Assembly: GCA_949710005.1 (NCBI GenBank) | Contig: OX453281.1 | Coordinates: 20,177,561-20,241,560 of the forward strand | Reading direction: 5' to 3' | Origin: Ricordea florida | Lineage: Eukaryota; Cnidaria; Anthozoa; Corallimorpharia; Ricordeidae | DNA length: 64,000 bases | In this document: positions 30,501 to 32,886 of the stretch, one piece after another | How the letters are laid out: every line of letters starts with the position of its first letter | Position numbering within the stretch: the first letter of the stretch is position 1 | Made by a program: the position numbers and the translations under genes | The notes under the pieces: generated by a model | Database searches by the model: none | What the model saw: the letters and a program-made list of their open reading frames with translations, nothing else | Told to the model about the DNA's origin: nothing

Positions 30501-32886
30501 ACATCACATAGTATTTCTTTTCCCTTGTGTGTGTGCTGGGGGGTGGGTAGGGTGTCTTGCCAAACCCTTGGGAAGTGCTTATGAGGACTGAAGTTGAAGG
30601 ACTGGTGTTGTCAGTCATTATCTTAATTTTAGATTAGCACTAACATCAGTTTGCTGTAGCACTATGTAAGTGTTTACATTTGAATCCAGATAACTCATAC
30701 TTCCTATTGATCTTACCCCTGATAATTTGGGAACTTCAAAAACTAGAACGTTTTTCGATTTCCCTTGAAGGGTTGAGTTATTGGGATTCAAATCAAATTT
30801 CAAATGTATTTGCAAAATGGTTAAAAATTAGAAAAAAAAAAGAATATTGTAGTTTTTACACAAGATATACCTCTAGGAGTCTTGTCTTTTATTACCATAA
30901 TTTTTAGGACAATGCCAGTAAGACTTGATCTAGTTTTGAATCTAGTTTACATTCTTCCAAAAAAAACGATAACAATATAAAATTTAAAACGATAACAATA
31001 TAGTATACTGTTGACCTGTTTTTCAAACGAAACAGTGTATTTCTAACTAAACATGCAATTTGACTATTCGTTTTAAAGCTTCTGTGCAGTACTGTAAAAT
31101 GGTACTGTTTGCTTTACTATACAGCGTTTTTATTTCTTTTCCATCTGTGGATCAAACCATGTTGTGTGACCATTCTATGGAAAGCTACTGAACAGTACGG
31201 TACATTGGTACTGTTTGGTTTACTTCACAGTGTGGTTCTAACGTTTTCATCTGTGCATCAAACCACGCAGTGTGACCATTCTTTTGGAAAGCTACTGAAC
31301 AGTTCTGTACTGTGGTGCTGTTTGTTTACTATACAGTGTGCAATATGATTACTCTTTTTACCAGTATTTTTCTTGTTACTAAAAAATCCTATCTTCATAG
31401 CGAGCAGTGAAGATACTATTTTATCTTTCACATGAGAGGATATTAGTGTCGCCATGGTTACTAACATGATTAGCCAATTACAAGTGAGCTTCCCGCTCAG
31501 GCGCGCGGCCGGTTCTATTGAAATTTCATTCACAAAGTGGCTTCGAGGTGCGACGGTACATACTGGTGACTTTCTCGATGAGCTGCCAAATTTTCATATC
31601 GAAAATTAAATTGTGTTTTATGTGGAAATTTCATCAGTACCGTATTTTCTCAATTAAACGCCCCCGGCGTTTATTTCAAAATTGGCCTCGTTGACCCGGT
31701 GTTTATTTGAAGCCTGCGTTTAATCGGGGCCCGGCGTTTATTTATGAAGAGCAATATTGTGTCATTTTTTTTTTCTTTTTTCAGATTTATTTATTCACCC
31801 ATCCTCTGAAACCTAGGGCACTTTGTCAAAACAAAATGACTTTTCCATTCGGTTAACTGTCCCTGAGTCATGGAGGATGATTATTGCTTAAAGATACAGC
31901 ATTATAAACAGCACATGTAGGTTACAATCAGGACATGTGGCACTGACCAGAACAAAAATATGTAAATCAATAGGAGCAAGTATGGATACAAAGTTTTAAG
32001 TTCCGTATAAACGGCAATGTCGCCATCGTTCTCCTCGATACTATCAGTTAAGCGTCCGCATTTCTCGTTAACTTCTTCTCCACAGATGTCTGGCTCTAAA
32101 TCCGCGAACGGATCGTTTTCATCAACAGGAGCAGCATCTTACAGTGCAGTAAAAAATGCTGCGGCCCTTTCTTCCTTTTGAACGTTTATTAAGATTATAA
32201 AAAAAACCATAGCGTACTAGTATGTCGCAGTAGTGCTATTGAATAAGGGAAAAATCAAATTGTTGGTTCGAACGCAAATAAACGCCGGGGCCTCGATTAA
32301 ACGCCCCCGGCGTTTATTTCAAAATTGGCCTCGTGGACCCGGCGTTTATACGAGGCCGGCGTTTAATTGAGAAGATACGGTATAGATAAAATAAACAGAA
32401 CATTACATGGCTGTTTGGAAATACGAATTTGATTTTCTCGTGCTGAACTGAATATCTCCCACTCGTTCAGTTCGCTCACTCGTGAGAGACACTTTCAGCA
32501 CTCGAAGATAAAATTCGTATCCTCTATGTCTTCTATATCTTATCAATGAAAACGGTGTTAAAAAGCATGATCCAACATCCTAAATAATGTTATTTTTCCT
32601 TTATTCTAGCCATCGTCAATCAGCAATTCGGATCTCCAAGGCGATGAAACTCTGGCCTCGTACTCCTGTTCAAGAAGCCGCTGACTGGGTGGAGTACACT
32701 CAGGCTCAAGGTGGTTTACAGTACCTCAGACCGCGGAGCCTGGATCTACCGTTTTACCAACTATATTTGTTGGACATCCTAACAGTTGCATTTCTCATAA
32801 CGACCGCTATCTGCCTTGTAATGAAGAGTGTGTTCAGATTGTTGATAAAAATGTTTCTCTCAGAAAGGAAAATAAAAACACAGTAA
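3573..32886 (+). CDS. UDP-glucuronosyltransferase, 3' two exons (UGT-1)
   Basis: UGTs transfer glucuronic acid or other sugars from UDP-sugars to small lipophilic acceptors and are type I membrane proteins of the endoplasmic reticulum. Exon 3573-3861 (289 nt) carries the UGT signature, with WIPQND, FIGHCG, HGVP and FFGDQFDN in order. Exon 32610-32886 (277 nt) carries the membrane anchor and a KIKTQ tail, a KxKxx retrieval signal. Donor GTTAGT at 3862 and acceptor CTAG at 32606-32609 join in phase: both exons share the split codon and lengths of UGT-2 exons 4 and 5 (289 and 280 nt). The earlier exons are not in the window. The intron would be 28,748 bp and holds three or more complete transposons. 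An AATAAA lies at 32963. The alternative is that these exons belong to two separate, broken copies. Confidence 0.7.
3908..4182. other. UGT-1 intron, possible promoter of next gene
   Basis: No coding sequence is recognised. A CACGTG-containing segment near 4136 lies about 45 bp before the start of the C2H2 gene, but no promoter is proven. Confidence 0.3.
4183..5569 (+). CDS. C2H2 zinc-finger protein, P-like transposon partner candidate
   Basis: Exon 1 is 4183-4293 (37 codons, acidic) with donor GTGAGT. Exon 2 is 4532-5569 after a CTAG acceptor, phase 0, predicting 382 residues. Just after the junction is a C2H2 finger (CPFC, then HITCKH). The rest has no domain I can name with certainty. A stretch near 5035-5075 reading [13 protein letters not shown] resembles the GYV/HKL block near the C-terminus of P-element/THAP9 transposases. 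It converges with the P-like transposase at 6381-9188, so the two may form one two-gene transposon. No catalytic acidic triad is seen here. Function is inferred from context only; it could be an independent domesticated gene. Confidence 0.6.
5570..6380. other. AT-rich spacer between convergent genes
   Basis: The 811 bp between the two convergent stops has no coding exon. Its only clear structure is the inverted repeat listed at 6221-6360. Confidence 0.6.
6221..6360. repeat. inverted repeat between convergent genes
   Basis: The arm at 6221-6242 (GAATGCAAACACTTAAAGCA) is the near reverse complement of 6334-6360. Inner TAGTACTA-type segments also pair. It sits immediately before the 3' end of the P-like transposase, in the convergent intergenic region. 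It could be a transposon subterminal repeat or an RNA 3'-end hairpin. Confidence 0.7.
6381..9188 (-). CDS. P-element-like DDE transposase, two exons
   Basis: Exon 1 is 9188-7558 and exon 2 is 7155-6381, with a GTATGT donor and a TTTCAG acceptor in matching phase, predicting 801 residues. P-type transposases cut and paste DNA with an RNase H-like acidic triad. Matching blocks are LFDEMKI (D383), TSDGASPN (D480), and [12 protein letters not shown] (D522) near the insertion domain. Exon 2 ends with the [14 protein letters not shown] block typical of this family's C-terminus. Residues 240-290 look like a coiled coil. Residues 175-205 have several cysteines. Drosophila P and THAP9 begin with a THAP zinc finger; none is seen here. 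The neighbouring C2H2 gene may supply DNA binding. The frame is fully open, so the element may be recent. I could not find its terminal repeats. Confidence 0.8.
9189..10106. other. intergenic between divergent transposase genes
   Basis: No coding exon is supported. The stretch separates the 5' ends of two divergently oriented transposase genes, so it probably holds promoters or transposon ends, but no terminal repeat or TATA element is convincing. Confidence 0.4.
10107..13560 (+). CDS. MBD-like domain fused to Mutator/Kolobok-like transposase
   Basis: Five exons join in phase: 10107-10516, 10872-10981, 11348-12831, 13036-13148 and 13299-13560, predicting 792 residues. All borders are GT/AG. 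Residues about 28-88 resemble a methyl-CpG-binding domain: GW at 40-41, a [13 protein letters not shown] segment, then [10 protein letters not shown]. The large exon resembles Mutator-like/Kolobok transposases: [10 protein letters not shown] (D316), a GTSKAAEGH block, QDADSSS (D393/D395) and [12 protein letters not shown]. These supply the first two acidic residues; the third was not fixed. Cysteine clusters follow at about 455-545. The C-terminus is basic and ends in a CCHC-like knuckle ([17 protein letters not shown]). It would bind and move DNA in the nucleus. Domain names come from motif memory. It may be a transposon gene or a domesticated one. Confidence 0.7.
13561..14282. other. non-coding flank left of the large element
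   Basis: AT-rich sequence with no supported exon. It ends at the first copy of the target duplication of the Maverick/Polinton-like element. Confidence 0.5.
14288..14740. repeat. Left terminal inverted repeat, 453 bp
   Basis: The sequence matches the reverse complement of 30054-30506 over its whole length by eye and diverges right after CTAAAAT. It includes the promoter region and first 14 codons of the polymerase gene. Inside it the core GGCACAT occurs at 14311, 14573 and 14627, and inverted at 14375-14381. Confidence 0.95.
14698..18936 (+). CDS. polB: Polinton-type DNA polymerase B
   Basis: The 1412-residue protein should copy the element from a protein primer. Residues 1-45 form a SAP-like DNA-binding helix pair, followed by a proline-rich linker (about 60-150). 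A C2H2-like finger lies near 510-530. The exonuclease motifs are YADFES (D573, E575), GYDSH (D733) and YLKSD (D914). A cysteine/histidine block near 680-705 (CHICEKELG ... DHCHLTG ... CNLNY) resembles the endonuclease VII-like insert of these polymerases. Polymerase motifs are RGG near 980, DANNLYGG (D1010), [11 protein letters not shown] (about 1147-1157) and TDTDS (D1244, D1246). All catalytic acids are present. The start codon lies within the terminal repeat. The 3' end overlaps the convergent integrase gene by 43 bp. Confidence 0.95.
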   Translation: MEQELRRLNVPQLKSLVRWYNIRGRSAFNKAELINALVNIPEITNNIQQIINNIVGIVGELRNIPMRPRNQPNLPLPIPNVVQPANRPNLPPLIIPGTPPGSPDRFIPETPPGPPPPNQPRINKPKQKRPSPPKPTRPPPPIPIKNTNAKQTPFLGNVLNKFWNFVKPHIPEKVKNKVEEVAKNFIERYKRANKIKPPKNKTKSKRDYEKEGARPKTKRNENVEDFTPREYESAINGNYISYRIEGKEKIDEKTFLHKIKPKVIELIRKRVESKKSLKTKFIFSCRFKKKLFDNIDGIYEYCDRSFPSEKSEIVLEATDLSELFDRLTGQQLVLFEEFLMNGSGWKFERVLFFDIFIDRFVPLLGGSYIPLPQELLNRNAIINPQNYNDDECFKWCVTRAVYPTDKNPQRITKELKEQSRNFNWNGINFPSAIQDIVNFENQNDYDIAIYGYDEKIGVYPIKRSSKRGFKLIRLLLLTEETEDEEPKKHFVLIKNISALIRKQVTKRKCKLYFCDNCLSHFHLKRSLERHEGYCYLYNEVRIDMLKNEDGSPCFLSFRNFVKKMKIPFVAYADFESILEKIKQKGWPDKNKSYTNKYQLHKPVAFACYIKSFNEKICKSRFYRYTAESPEDDVAQKFVEYIEEEFRKIYKDCVSYNVKRFKKFNRKMMAEVDEINYENATHCHICEKELGKDKVIDHCHLTGKYRGAAHKDCNLNYKIPKFFPAIIHNLSGYDSHLFINNLAKTEGKIKLIPNNEEKYISFSKEIVVDSFKDKKSGEMKDVIRDIRFIDSLKFMPSSLDSLSSNLTKCEKCGVCKGVIKGSRCLEPTDKNLHEVTKYFEGEELKLLLRKGVFPYDYLDDFDKLNETQLPPKEAFYSKLGGKDISDDDYNHAKKVWKTFNMKTMRNYLDLYLKSDVLLLADVFENFRDVCQNNYRLDPAWYYTAPGLAWDAMLKKTKVQLEMINDIDMLIMIEKGVRGGISQISNRYAKANNKYMKEYDPKMVANYIQYLDANNLYGGAMSEALPTHDLKWMSEDEKTNWRNIPCILEVDLKYSRNLHDLHSDYPLAPERIKVNRVEKLIPNLNNKKNYVVHHETLKKYESLGLEVTKIHRGIKFKESKWLKSYIDLNTKLRAEAKNDFEKDFFKLMNNSVFGKTMENLRKRVDIRLVTNEKEARKLISKANYNRRTIFSENLMAVHMNRTHIKYNKPIYLGMCILDISKAMMYDFHYNYIKPKYGDKAKLLMTDTDSLVYDIETEDFYMDIAPDVKERFDTSNYPKNHKSGIWDDKNKKVIGKFKDEAGGRIITEFVGLRAKLYAFRMDDGEEIKKDKGIKKSVVKNNIRFDDYKECLENKVKQMREMQVIRSYKHFVYTETVNKVALSADDDKRIISKDGKHTLPYGHYLTKTELGGNSVS
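18894..19886 (-). CDS. Retroviral-type (rve) integrase
   Basis: The 330-residue protein should insert the element into host DNA. The catalytic core has D75 (QADLLFLP), D137 (MVDPGKEF) and E172 (AFVENANR), a D,D-34-E arrangement. Residues 1-55 are a helical N-terminal region; I do not see a clear HHCC finger. The last 100 residues, with [12 protein letters not shown] and [11 protein letters not shown], look like the SH3/chromo-like C-terminal domain of Maverick integrases. The gene converges with polB, overlapping its 3' end, and starts 30 bp from the divergent small gene at 19917, so the two share an AT-rich promoter region. Confidence 0.93.
   Translation of the reverse strand: MSNENILSKIYYSTGGYWKGYSAIPKLAEKAKISEDVAKQWLQKQAIWQIYLPAPKYIPRPHWTLDKPNQIHQADLLFLPHDRVGRKTYKYALVVVDIASRYKDAEPLTSKESREISEAFKKIYSRRLKYPKTLMVDPGKEFMGEVSKLMNYHNVKIQRSEAGNHRAQAFVENANRILGERLFSHQYAQEMISDDRSRVWVKRLPAILKTLNNTKTRITGKEPDRAIKLKEVDIEPKNYKRAVGLDEERLPSIVKVRYLLFPGELEGGERRRATDPIWSIKVYNISRSVISPNQPVLYYLIDGPRRGFVREELQVIPYDTELPPNSVLVR
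19917..20096 (+). CDS. Small acidic/basic protein, 59 residues
   Basis: This short frame begins with a glutamate run (VEEEEEIKF) and continues with lysine-rich and hydrophobic helical segments. It is not a family I recognise. It is divergent from the integrase and ends 29 bp before the capsid candidate. Its upstream TATCTTATAAATCAA resembles the TATGTTATAAATTACA before the capsid gene, which supports expression. Position and packing suggest a real gene, but the size leaves doubt. Confidence 0.5.
   Translation: MVEEEEEIKFTEYQINIMKKIIRKKILYMEDGDQIFNIMILIPEAREGLLKHISKLEKV
20126..21370 (+). CDS. Candidate major capsid protein
   Basis: The 414-residue protein is rich in predicted beta strands and has no membrane segment. 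An LYINIPKL block, a [13 protein letters not shown] block and a [13 protein letters not shown] block look like those of uncharacterised cnidarian proteins found beside Maverick polymerases, which I take to be double jelly-roll capsid proteins. It sits directly before the packaging ATPase, the usual capsid-ATPase order in this virus group. It is shorter than many Polinton capsid proteins, so a structure prediction would be decisive. The 533-residue protein at 26140 is the main rival for this role. Confidence 0.65.
   Translation: MTSEKINPNRIPKEPFGLKAESTLNRITLNPSSASPGETLYINIPKLAENLVIVPGSVSLLFDLDVEGHANNTVVNNLGRNLVHRMKVLFGGETLQDTQRYDLFQTYHDLFLTKEEREDRLKQGISSIDIRRHRTKSGDAKTGIDAKEIALAKVHGSKYRIPINHPILNDHGVFYPKALENHLIFEITLAPIANILIYSDTTKAPSYSIKNLELEYSSISSEYLAREAQATYQVGKGFFYENITLHKTFTFSIAGDGVINQHINLPRRSMTGILLLFLAPQAAGARDSENFYNPGISSVEIDVDGVPNRIYSRGMIPSDLWESVKKRFRPTGGEQISLKEKEFYADKFALWVDTRTHPDNGIHGGGLALNNTHDGVKIEIKRKQGGTGTITCHMFVVADAMMEIMNSSLRSIKY
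21421..22047 (+). CDS. A32-like genome packaging ATPase
   Basis: The 208-residue ATPase should pump DNA into the capsid. Walker A is GPTNCGKT (16-23) and Walker B is LIILDD (94-99). [17 protein letters not shown] block follows, with the glutamine-bearing motif of the FtsK/HerA-A32 class near 130. The length is normal for Polinton and virophage packaging ATPases. It follows the capsid candidate by 50 bp, and the next gene begins 5 bp after its stop, so the three look like one late module. Confidence 0.88.
   Translation: MEDLRDKIPFHCIITGPTNCGKTKYLIEQLRGPFRKVFEYIVLICPTYSKNKTYHNFANKDARFYVLSPDASNVEEINELLTVCQTLFSGTNTLIILDDCAVSSDLKKRSNKFIDLAFSGRHHGLSMWVLTQQLTSIAKPFRENVACVVTFHNPSQKGMKMFFEDYGGDLDYELGKKFVKLLKTEKYSRLCLSLRYPFNCYLEIPEVI
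22053..22637 (+). CDS. Virion-module protein of unknown function
   Basis: The start at 22053 (MTKPEDY) is preferred over an upstream one that overlaps the ATPase; it predicts 194 residues. Residues 1-35 are charged and disordered. A mostly helical middle follows, with a hydrophobic stretch near 130-150. The tail is polar. I do not recognise the family. Its place after the ATPase suggests a structural or assembly role. Confidence 0.7.
   Translation: MTKPEDYINQPSEKTEVKNDTNQSEDLEIKQESLAILAALGTTKEYLGAEMSLGDIKKLSTKDVEKYFNRYQAVMGKKINGGLVDSSLQLVSKLISYLVPVDDIESLCNDLKNDDLVNRELSNIVGFLALKSGRLAALASGIFQVAKHVKLNKNQQFSREKPVNDGTTDRRAGASSADLDQETKQSAEGVDTVY
22641..22674 (+). promoter_or_regulatory. GATCTAAA motif before small membrane gene
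   Basis: GATCTAAAAA at 22641-22650 matches the motif seen before the genes at 24359, 25421 and 26140. It stands 34 bp before the ATG. Confidence 0.4.
22675..23073 (+). CDS. Small single-pass membrane protein
   Basis: The 132-residue protein has a lysine-rich N-terminal half (about 1-55) and one hydrophobic segment near 77-93 ([20 protein letters not shown]). A charged tail follows. I do not recognise the family. It heads a run of three small hydrophobic proteins, which may be minor virion or membrane proteins. Confidence 0.7.
   Translation: MSEEEQITAEPKPDTKKREKDPKKVAAGKKLAEYNKKAKEALAREMKREDTLQTADQNENTYGEAKSWLPELSFTTVLSVVGLGFTAFDLFMRYREKARDGYTEYTNRIADLSQVPQLPQPFSATPKSLGMD
23089..23117 (+). 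promoter_or_regulatory. Duplicated upstream element, copy 1
   Basis: TTTCTTACTGATGAGTAAAA just before the ATG at 23118 is repeated almost exactly before the ATG at 24359. An element shared by two non-homologous genes points to a promoter or leader signal. Confidence 0.55.
23118..23336 (+). CDS. Small hydrophobic protein, 72 residues
   Basis: Two moderately hydrophobic segments (about 11-28 and 45-62) flank a short polar loop. No family is recognised. Only 1 bp separates its stop from the next start, so the two are tightly coupled. Confidence 0.65.
   Translation: MSTENKLVKTVTDSAVLIGLSAGVGYVAKKMMKESFLSDPSMSITNYAKWVAVLSGSMYLKTYLEDQKILPK
23338..23736 (+). CDS. Membrane-anchored coiled-coil protein
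   Basis: The 132-residue protein starts with a glycine/alanine-rich hydrophobic stretch (1-30). A lysine- and glutamate-rich helix follows (about 38-80), probably a coiled coil. A second hydrophobic, glycine-rich end (about 112-132) completes it. No family is recognised. It ends the small-protein run and is followed by a hairpin. Confidence 0.65.
   Translation: MAFATVAMMGLGAVLNAGAFTGGNILTRYIFGKKADTEKIRHDKAMEKYQKDYAEYQEKRQKMLDWKMKKKDEKYQASKNISATNQAFALYGQMAEPKFSNYYKPSEEQKTGEMIYVGAGMMGLGYAVSKLL
23748..23778. terminator. Hairpin between convergent genes, copy 1
   Basis: GTTATGTAAC (23748-23757) pairs with GTTATATAAC (23769-23778) with one wobble, over an 11-nt loop. It lies between the stop of the + gene and the stop of the - gene, so it could serve both. 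Near-copies occur at 28936 and 29625. Confidence 0.6.
23784..24254 (-). CDS. Unknown protein, paralogue of 28981-29553
   Basis: The 156-residue acidic protein shares its layout with the gene at 28981: a KYFNE ... CDFI start, a DLLK.ISKN block, an acidic middle and an end with AVW.P.R..G and [10 protein letters not shown]. The paralogue has [11 protein letters not shown] at that point. The tryptophan-proline-arginine motif recalls uncharacterised proteins of large DNA viruses, but I cannot name a function. Both paralogues are on the minus strand and end at a similar hairpin, so a block including gene and terminator was probably duplicated. Confidence 0.7.
   Translation of the reverse strand: MNDKVDIKYFNEKELGFCDFIEEIKEDLLKNISKNLAFIDYDKMYNILFNFYYIDTDYDIIKKYSECDLLYDIEEWATRIGHFYFISEIIGDFYDFKRYPIHSVNFSIKMNSYKISHKEKFYKSLDKEIVEAVWQPSRYLGFEDLRDLEERWTQSK
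24325..24358 (+). promoter_or_regulatory. AATCTAAAGATTTCTT element, with duplicated leader copy 2
   Basis: AATCTAAAGATTTCTT (24325-24340) runs into TTTCTTACTGATGAGTAAAA, which is also found before 23118. It ends at the ATG of the next gene. Confidence 0.55.
24359..25354 (+). CDS. Membrane protein with acidic N-terminus
   Basis: The 331-residue protein begins with a very acidic, probably disordered region (1-75). A central domain (about 85-150) includes [10 protein letters not shown] and [17 protein letters not shown] charged helical stretch (150-225) follows. The C-terminus has two hydrophobic helices (about 232-255 and 300-322), glycine-rich sequence between them and a basic tail (KGGKKRK). 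I do not recognise a named family. It could be a virion membrane-active protein. Confidence 0.75.
   Translation: MAEGGYSREDLDPTDLNEAGGNDDDDLVWDPSHIELETYTSTGHQNNGYEEEEETPLDGVDEKTRLLGKTNELKEAELEIKEVRPESKLKQFLSYFQRTVDGIELPAVKGPGGGKYVYLSNEDDFRRFDEKKGKLMEKLKPGKLKDALGPTRGEIAERIDLEIANKKEKQNGRLERKKFLEDKPLKTPEENNEIENLNAEIIENDEDIANDVAERERIQEGMTLRERVKSIFKKYGFTAFAVLSAVGVVIGVIVSSLSKGLSTLGRGVGNGLKNLGKKLGNILPGMVGAIVSFLFKTAGQVIGFLGKNAWLLIMAVVLYFVDRLKGGKKRK
25385..25420 (+). promoter_or_regulatory. GATCTAAAGATATCTT element
   Basis: GATCTAAAGATATCTT at 25385-25400 stands 20 bp before the ATG at 25421 and nearly matches the element before 24359. Confidence 0.5.
25421..26041 (+). CDS. Glycine-rich hydrophobic protein between helices
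   Basis: The 206-residue protein has a coiled-coil-like helix (about 30-57). A long glycine- and valine-rich hydrophobic region (about 62-112) follows, enough for two membrane passes. The C-terminal half is charged and helical. The pattern of coiled coil, glycine-rich hydrophobic hairpin and helix could suit a membrane-inserting protein, but that is inference. No family name is offered. Confidence 0.7.
   Translation: MGEYNGIYPQLPNNNFHTQGGDGAINFRLQKSSEVLQNLEKEIKHYEEVRKKYNRARGICTKISVSGGFISVILSASGLGTSLTGFGAIVGVPLGVVGGVFGGLSVGFGIASKSLSGKVSKHEQTAAIAKSKLNTINDLVSKALKDNTISDQEFSIILGELEKFQKLKQEVRQKFRKDSEKNLDMSVIRRGVREELLKELTGGKGH
26102..26139 (+). promoter_or_regulatory. AATCTAAAGAT element
   Basis: AATCTAAAGAT at 26102-26112 stands 27 bp before the ATG at 26140, the fourth such placement in the late module. 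Confidence 0.4.
26140..27741 (+). CDS. Large virion protein candidate with C-terminal anchor
   Basis: The 533-residue protein is the second largest of the element. A motif near 155-175, [20 protein letters not shown], recurs in uncharacterised cnidarian proteins I recall beside such elements. The middle has GGAN and [10 protein letters not shown] loops and many beta-prone stretches. The end has a lysine/glutamate linker and one membrane helix (about 515-531). It follows the shared AATCTAAAGAT element and is closed by a perfect 11 bp hairpin. I infer a structural role; it is the alternative candidate for major capsid protein. Confidence 0.75.
   Translation: MLFDDFKNQYPRANLEKFTFVNDSFGGYIKWKVNGTTIMSDDDPSGKTWTENLSNDLKTLLWKDLGLENKVKVSCFPKSLTFTKQPYPIPGIKFNEFALDVTKLLTNLNIYVSEKDSFTATMKNVFKNQTVGFTSGKETRAWLSKPNINQWPQQLNMAVWCASSGCGVSLSDIFGYPKVIRSFFVFHIYFTIRRIIQELNIPLPGGETFSLKNNPYDKNAYNRLCAEFGLSNDQDYKGWNKTLADFRFKGGANQGAGDIFIDYGGGYTDHDAVPGSEDAQAKGGGFQNVRVIRNYDTEANIWPSRDHKFYDDGGRKNMGNLVSMLRNDHFVDFQYAWFMPESGHGLTKAGLGRINRSIEAFVYCVLGAQVNTRTSIVSKGGGGFETQQNFITLFESSVIENDVSQSIQRYQTAVQESKSRLDLAVAPGVWLMPSNLIINTESVIGYNNDLKRVTEDMTFGVNNSINAKTKNVGISHSLGTSKVLLNTNPQPIKPKQNKIEDEEISKIEETSSHQNNLIILMLGGGLLSWFLFR
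27743..27786. terminator. Perfect 11-bp hairpin between convergent genes
   Basis: GTTTTGATTAC (27743-27753) and GTAATCAAAAC (27776-27786) are exact reverse complements around a 22-nt loop. It starts 2 bp after the 533-residue gene and ends 8 bp before the stop of the minus-strand RPB7-like gene. Confidence 0.65.
27794..28255 (-). CDS. RPB7-like RNA polymerase subunit candidate
   Basis: The 153-residue protein has the two-part layout of RPB7/RpoE (A43, RPC8) subunits, which form the stalk of multisubunit RNA polymerases. Residues 8-70 resemble the truncated RNP-like N-terminal domain: [10 protein letters not shown] at the start, [14 protein letters not shown] near 40-53, then a strand ending [11 protein letters not shown]. 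Residues 75-153 resemble an S1 OB-fold: [18 protein letters not shown], then [11 protein letters not shown], and a final [19 protein letters not shown] with CIGFL. Length is near the usual 170. It is divergent from the gene at 28294 with 38 AT-rich bp between. No other polymerase subunit is visible, so it might act on the host polymerase. The call is by eye; a lone S1 protein is the alternative. Confidence 0.6.
   Translation of the reverse strand: METKIIKRRIYLEPKYLDKNIMCHLLRTIEKKITGEIDKEYGHIISVKQIVKILHNEDTIFVLKIEVKTYKPKIKQKIHGLVCGIFEEGIFVNVFEKVKILIPNIYIKDYTFVAVSRKYENNDNIIAIGDKIKVEIKAVRFDEGEFKCIGFLA
28294..28929 (+). CDS. Penton-like minor capsid candidate
   Basis: The 211-residue protein is mostly beta-prone with no membrane segment. 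It opens with [12 protein letters not shown], has an [12 protein letters not shown] stretch, [10 protein letters not shown] in the middle, and ends with [25 protein letters not shown]. This pattern matches single jelly-roll, penton-type proteins of Polinton relatives as I remember them. The evidence is weak without a structure. It converges on the minus gene at 28981 across a hairpin. Confidence 0.55.
   Translation: MLSITMYDSETRIYLDPPLKNLREIQLLDCNIQTKRLINFKEEQKILYGKNQSFIIEPGTYTFHGIQSIFLNNDPGFEKIVIIETDTIDYLYSYKNTKIIITRGLSIALGVPIVLDPGKLYPINIQFKEPLRLMCSIVDNKSSYMNNTKYGEPVKLAPSNLLANIPSQDYPTIPIQKYESPINHFDLTILDNEWKKIDLKGTSITFSLRFR
28936..28965. terminator. Hairpin between convergent genes, copy 2
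   Basis: GTTATGTAAC (28936-28945) pairs with GTTATATAAC (28956-28965), the same arms as the hairpin at 23748. It lies between two convergent stops. Confidence 0.6.
28981..29553 (-). CDS. Unknown protein, paralogue of 23784-24254
   Basis: The 190-residue acidic protein shares KYFNE..LE.CDFI, DLLK.ISKN, AAWNP.RVLDW and ELRDLKKRW blocks with the 156-residue protein at 23784. It has an extra N-terminal segment and an aspartate/glutamate-rich insert (about 115-122). No function is recognised. The middle has diverged more than the ends. Confidence 0.7.
   Translation of the reverse strand: MEGLTIQEFIENGLLKFKYFNEQGLEICDFIDSMNKDLLKVISKNYCFLDKDSPPDIKITYFDKNDGEMFIYYWEDEEIDFDMGFILFDEISELLIDNAGYERHKKQKYFMDIYNDEDDDDYYSNSMNDFIIDSIKITLYKDAHKVLHKKKFFNDLDNDLAAAAWNPIRVLDWCIPFQELRDLKKRWGID
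29625..29654. terminator. Hairpin downstream of zinc-repeat gene, copy 3
   Basis: GTTATGAAACC (29625-29635) pairs with GGTTTAATAAC (29644-29654) with one mismatch. It lies 8 bp past the stop of the minus-strand gene at 29662 and continues into AACATAA like the other two copies. Confidence 0.55.
29662..30096 (-). CDS. SAP-like domain plus five Cys/His repeats
   Basis: The 144-residue protein begins with the same 14 residues as the polymerase, because both starts lie inside the terminal repeats. A SAP-like region (1-50) is followed by five 18-residue repeats from residue 60 on, each with a C-x-H ... C-x2-C pattern such as [13 protein letters not shown] then GTQI. Similar ICxH/CKEC repeats occur in proteins of large DNA viruses and protists. 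Zinc binding is likely, and binding to the element ends through the SAP region is an inference. The last repeat is cut short by the stop codon. Confidence 0.75.
   Translation of the reverse strand: MEQELRRLNVPQLKFIARHLEIKGRSRMFKDNLVNELEKFTDADIDKLITKAIEMYNYPCVHGIKKYFCKECEGSQICVHEKIKYQCKECVGTQICVHRKRKSYCVLCDGSQICFHNKQKSFCKECGGSQICIHNKQKYHCKEC
30054..30506. repeat. Right terminal inverted repeat, 453 bp
   Basis: Reverse complement of 14288-14740 over its full length by eye. The inner edge falls inside the coding sequence of the zinc-repeat gene. CATAG follows at 30507-30511. Confidence 0.95.
30512..31084. other. non-coding flank right of the large element
   Basis: AT-rich sequence with no supported exon or repeat family. 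Confidence 0.5.
31085..31349. repeat. 106-bp satellite unit, 2-3 diverged copies
   Basis: Anchors (CTGAAC) at 31188 and 31295 are about 107 bp apart. Units contain GGTACTGTTTG, ACAGTGTGGTTCTAAC and CATCTGTG.ATCAAACCA. The same family forms a longer array at 41690-42400. Confidence 0.8.
31350..31637. other. non-coding
   Basis: No feature was recognised between the satellite copies and the MITE. Confidence 0.4.
31638..32382. mobile_element. MITE with TA target duplication
   Basis: CCGTATTTTCTCAATTAAAC near 31640 and its near reverse complement ending at 32380 are inverted ends flanked by TA. Subterminal GGCGTTTATTT segments recur in both orientations (31669-31745 and 32277-32370). It has no coding capacity. 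TA flanks fit a Tc1/mariner-related non-autonomous element. It lies about 230 bp before the last UGT-1 exon. Confidence 0.75.

Larger units (their letters stand above)
14288..30506. mobile_element. Complete Maverick/Polinton-like element, 16,219 bp
   Basis: This is a self-synthesising DNA transposon or integrated virus. The ends are 453 bp inverted repeats that I read as identical. The direct repeat CATAG abuts both ends (14283-14287 and 30507-30511). Between them lie polymerase B, integrase, capsid candidate and packaging ATPase genes plus about a dozen small genes, all open and tightly packed. Base composition is clearly richer in A/T than the flanks. Polintons usually make 6 bp duplications; 5 bp here is unusual for them but normal for retroviral-type integrases. 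No adenovirus-type protease is recognisable. Intact frames and matching repeats suggest recent insertion. It lies inside the apparent UGT-1 intron. Confidence 0.93.
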
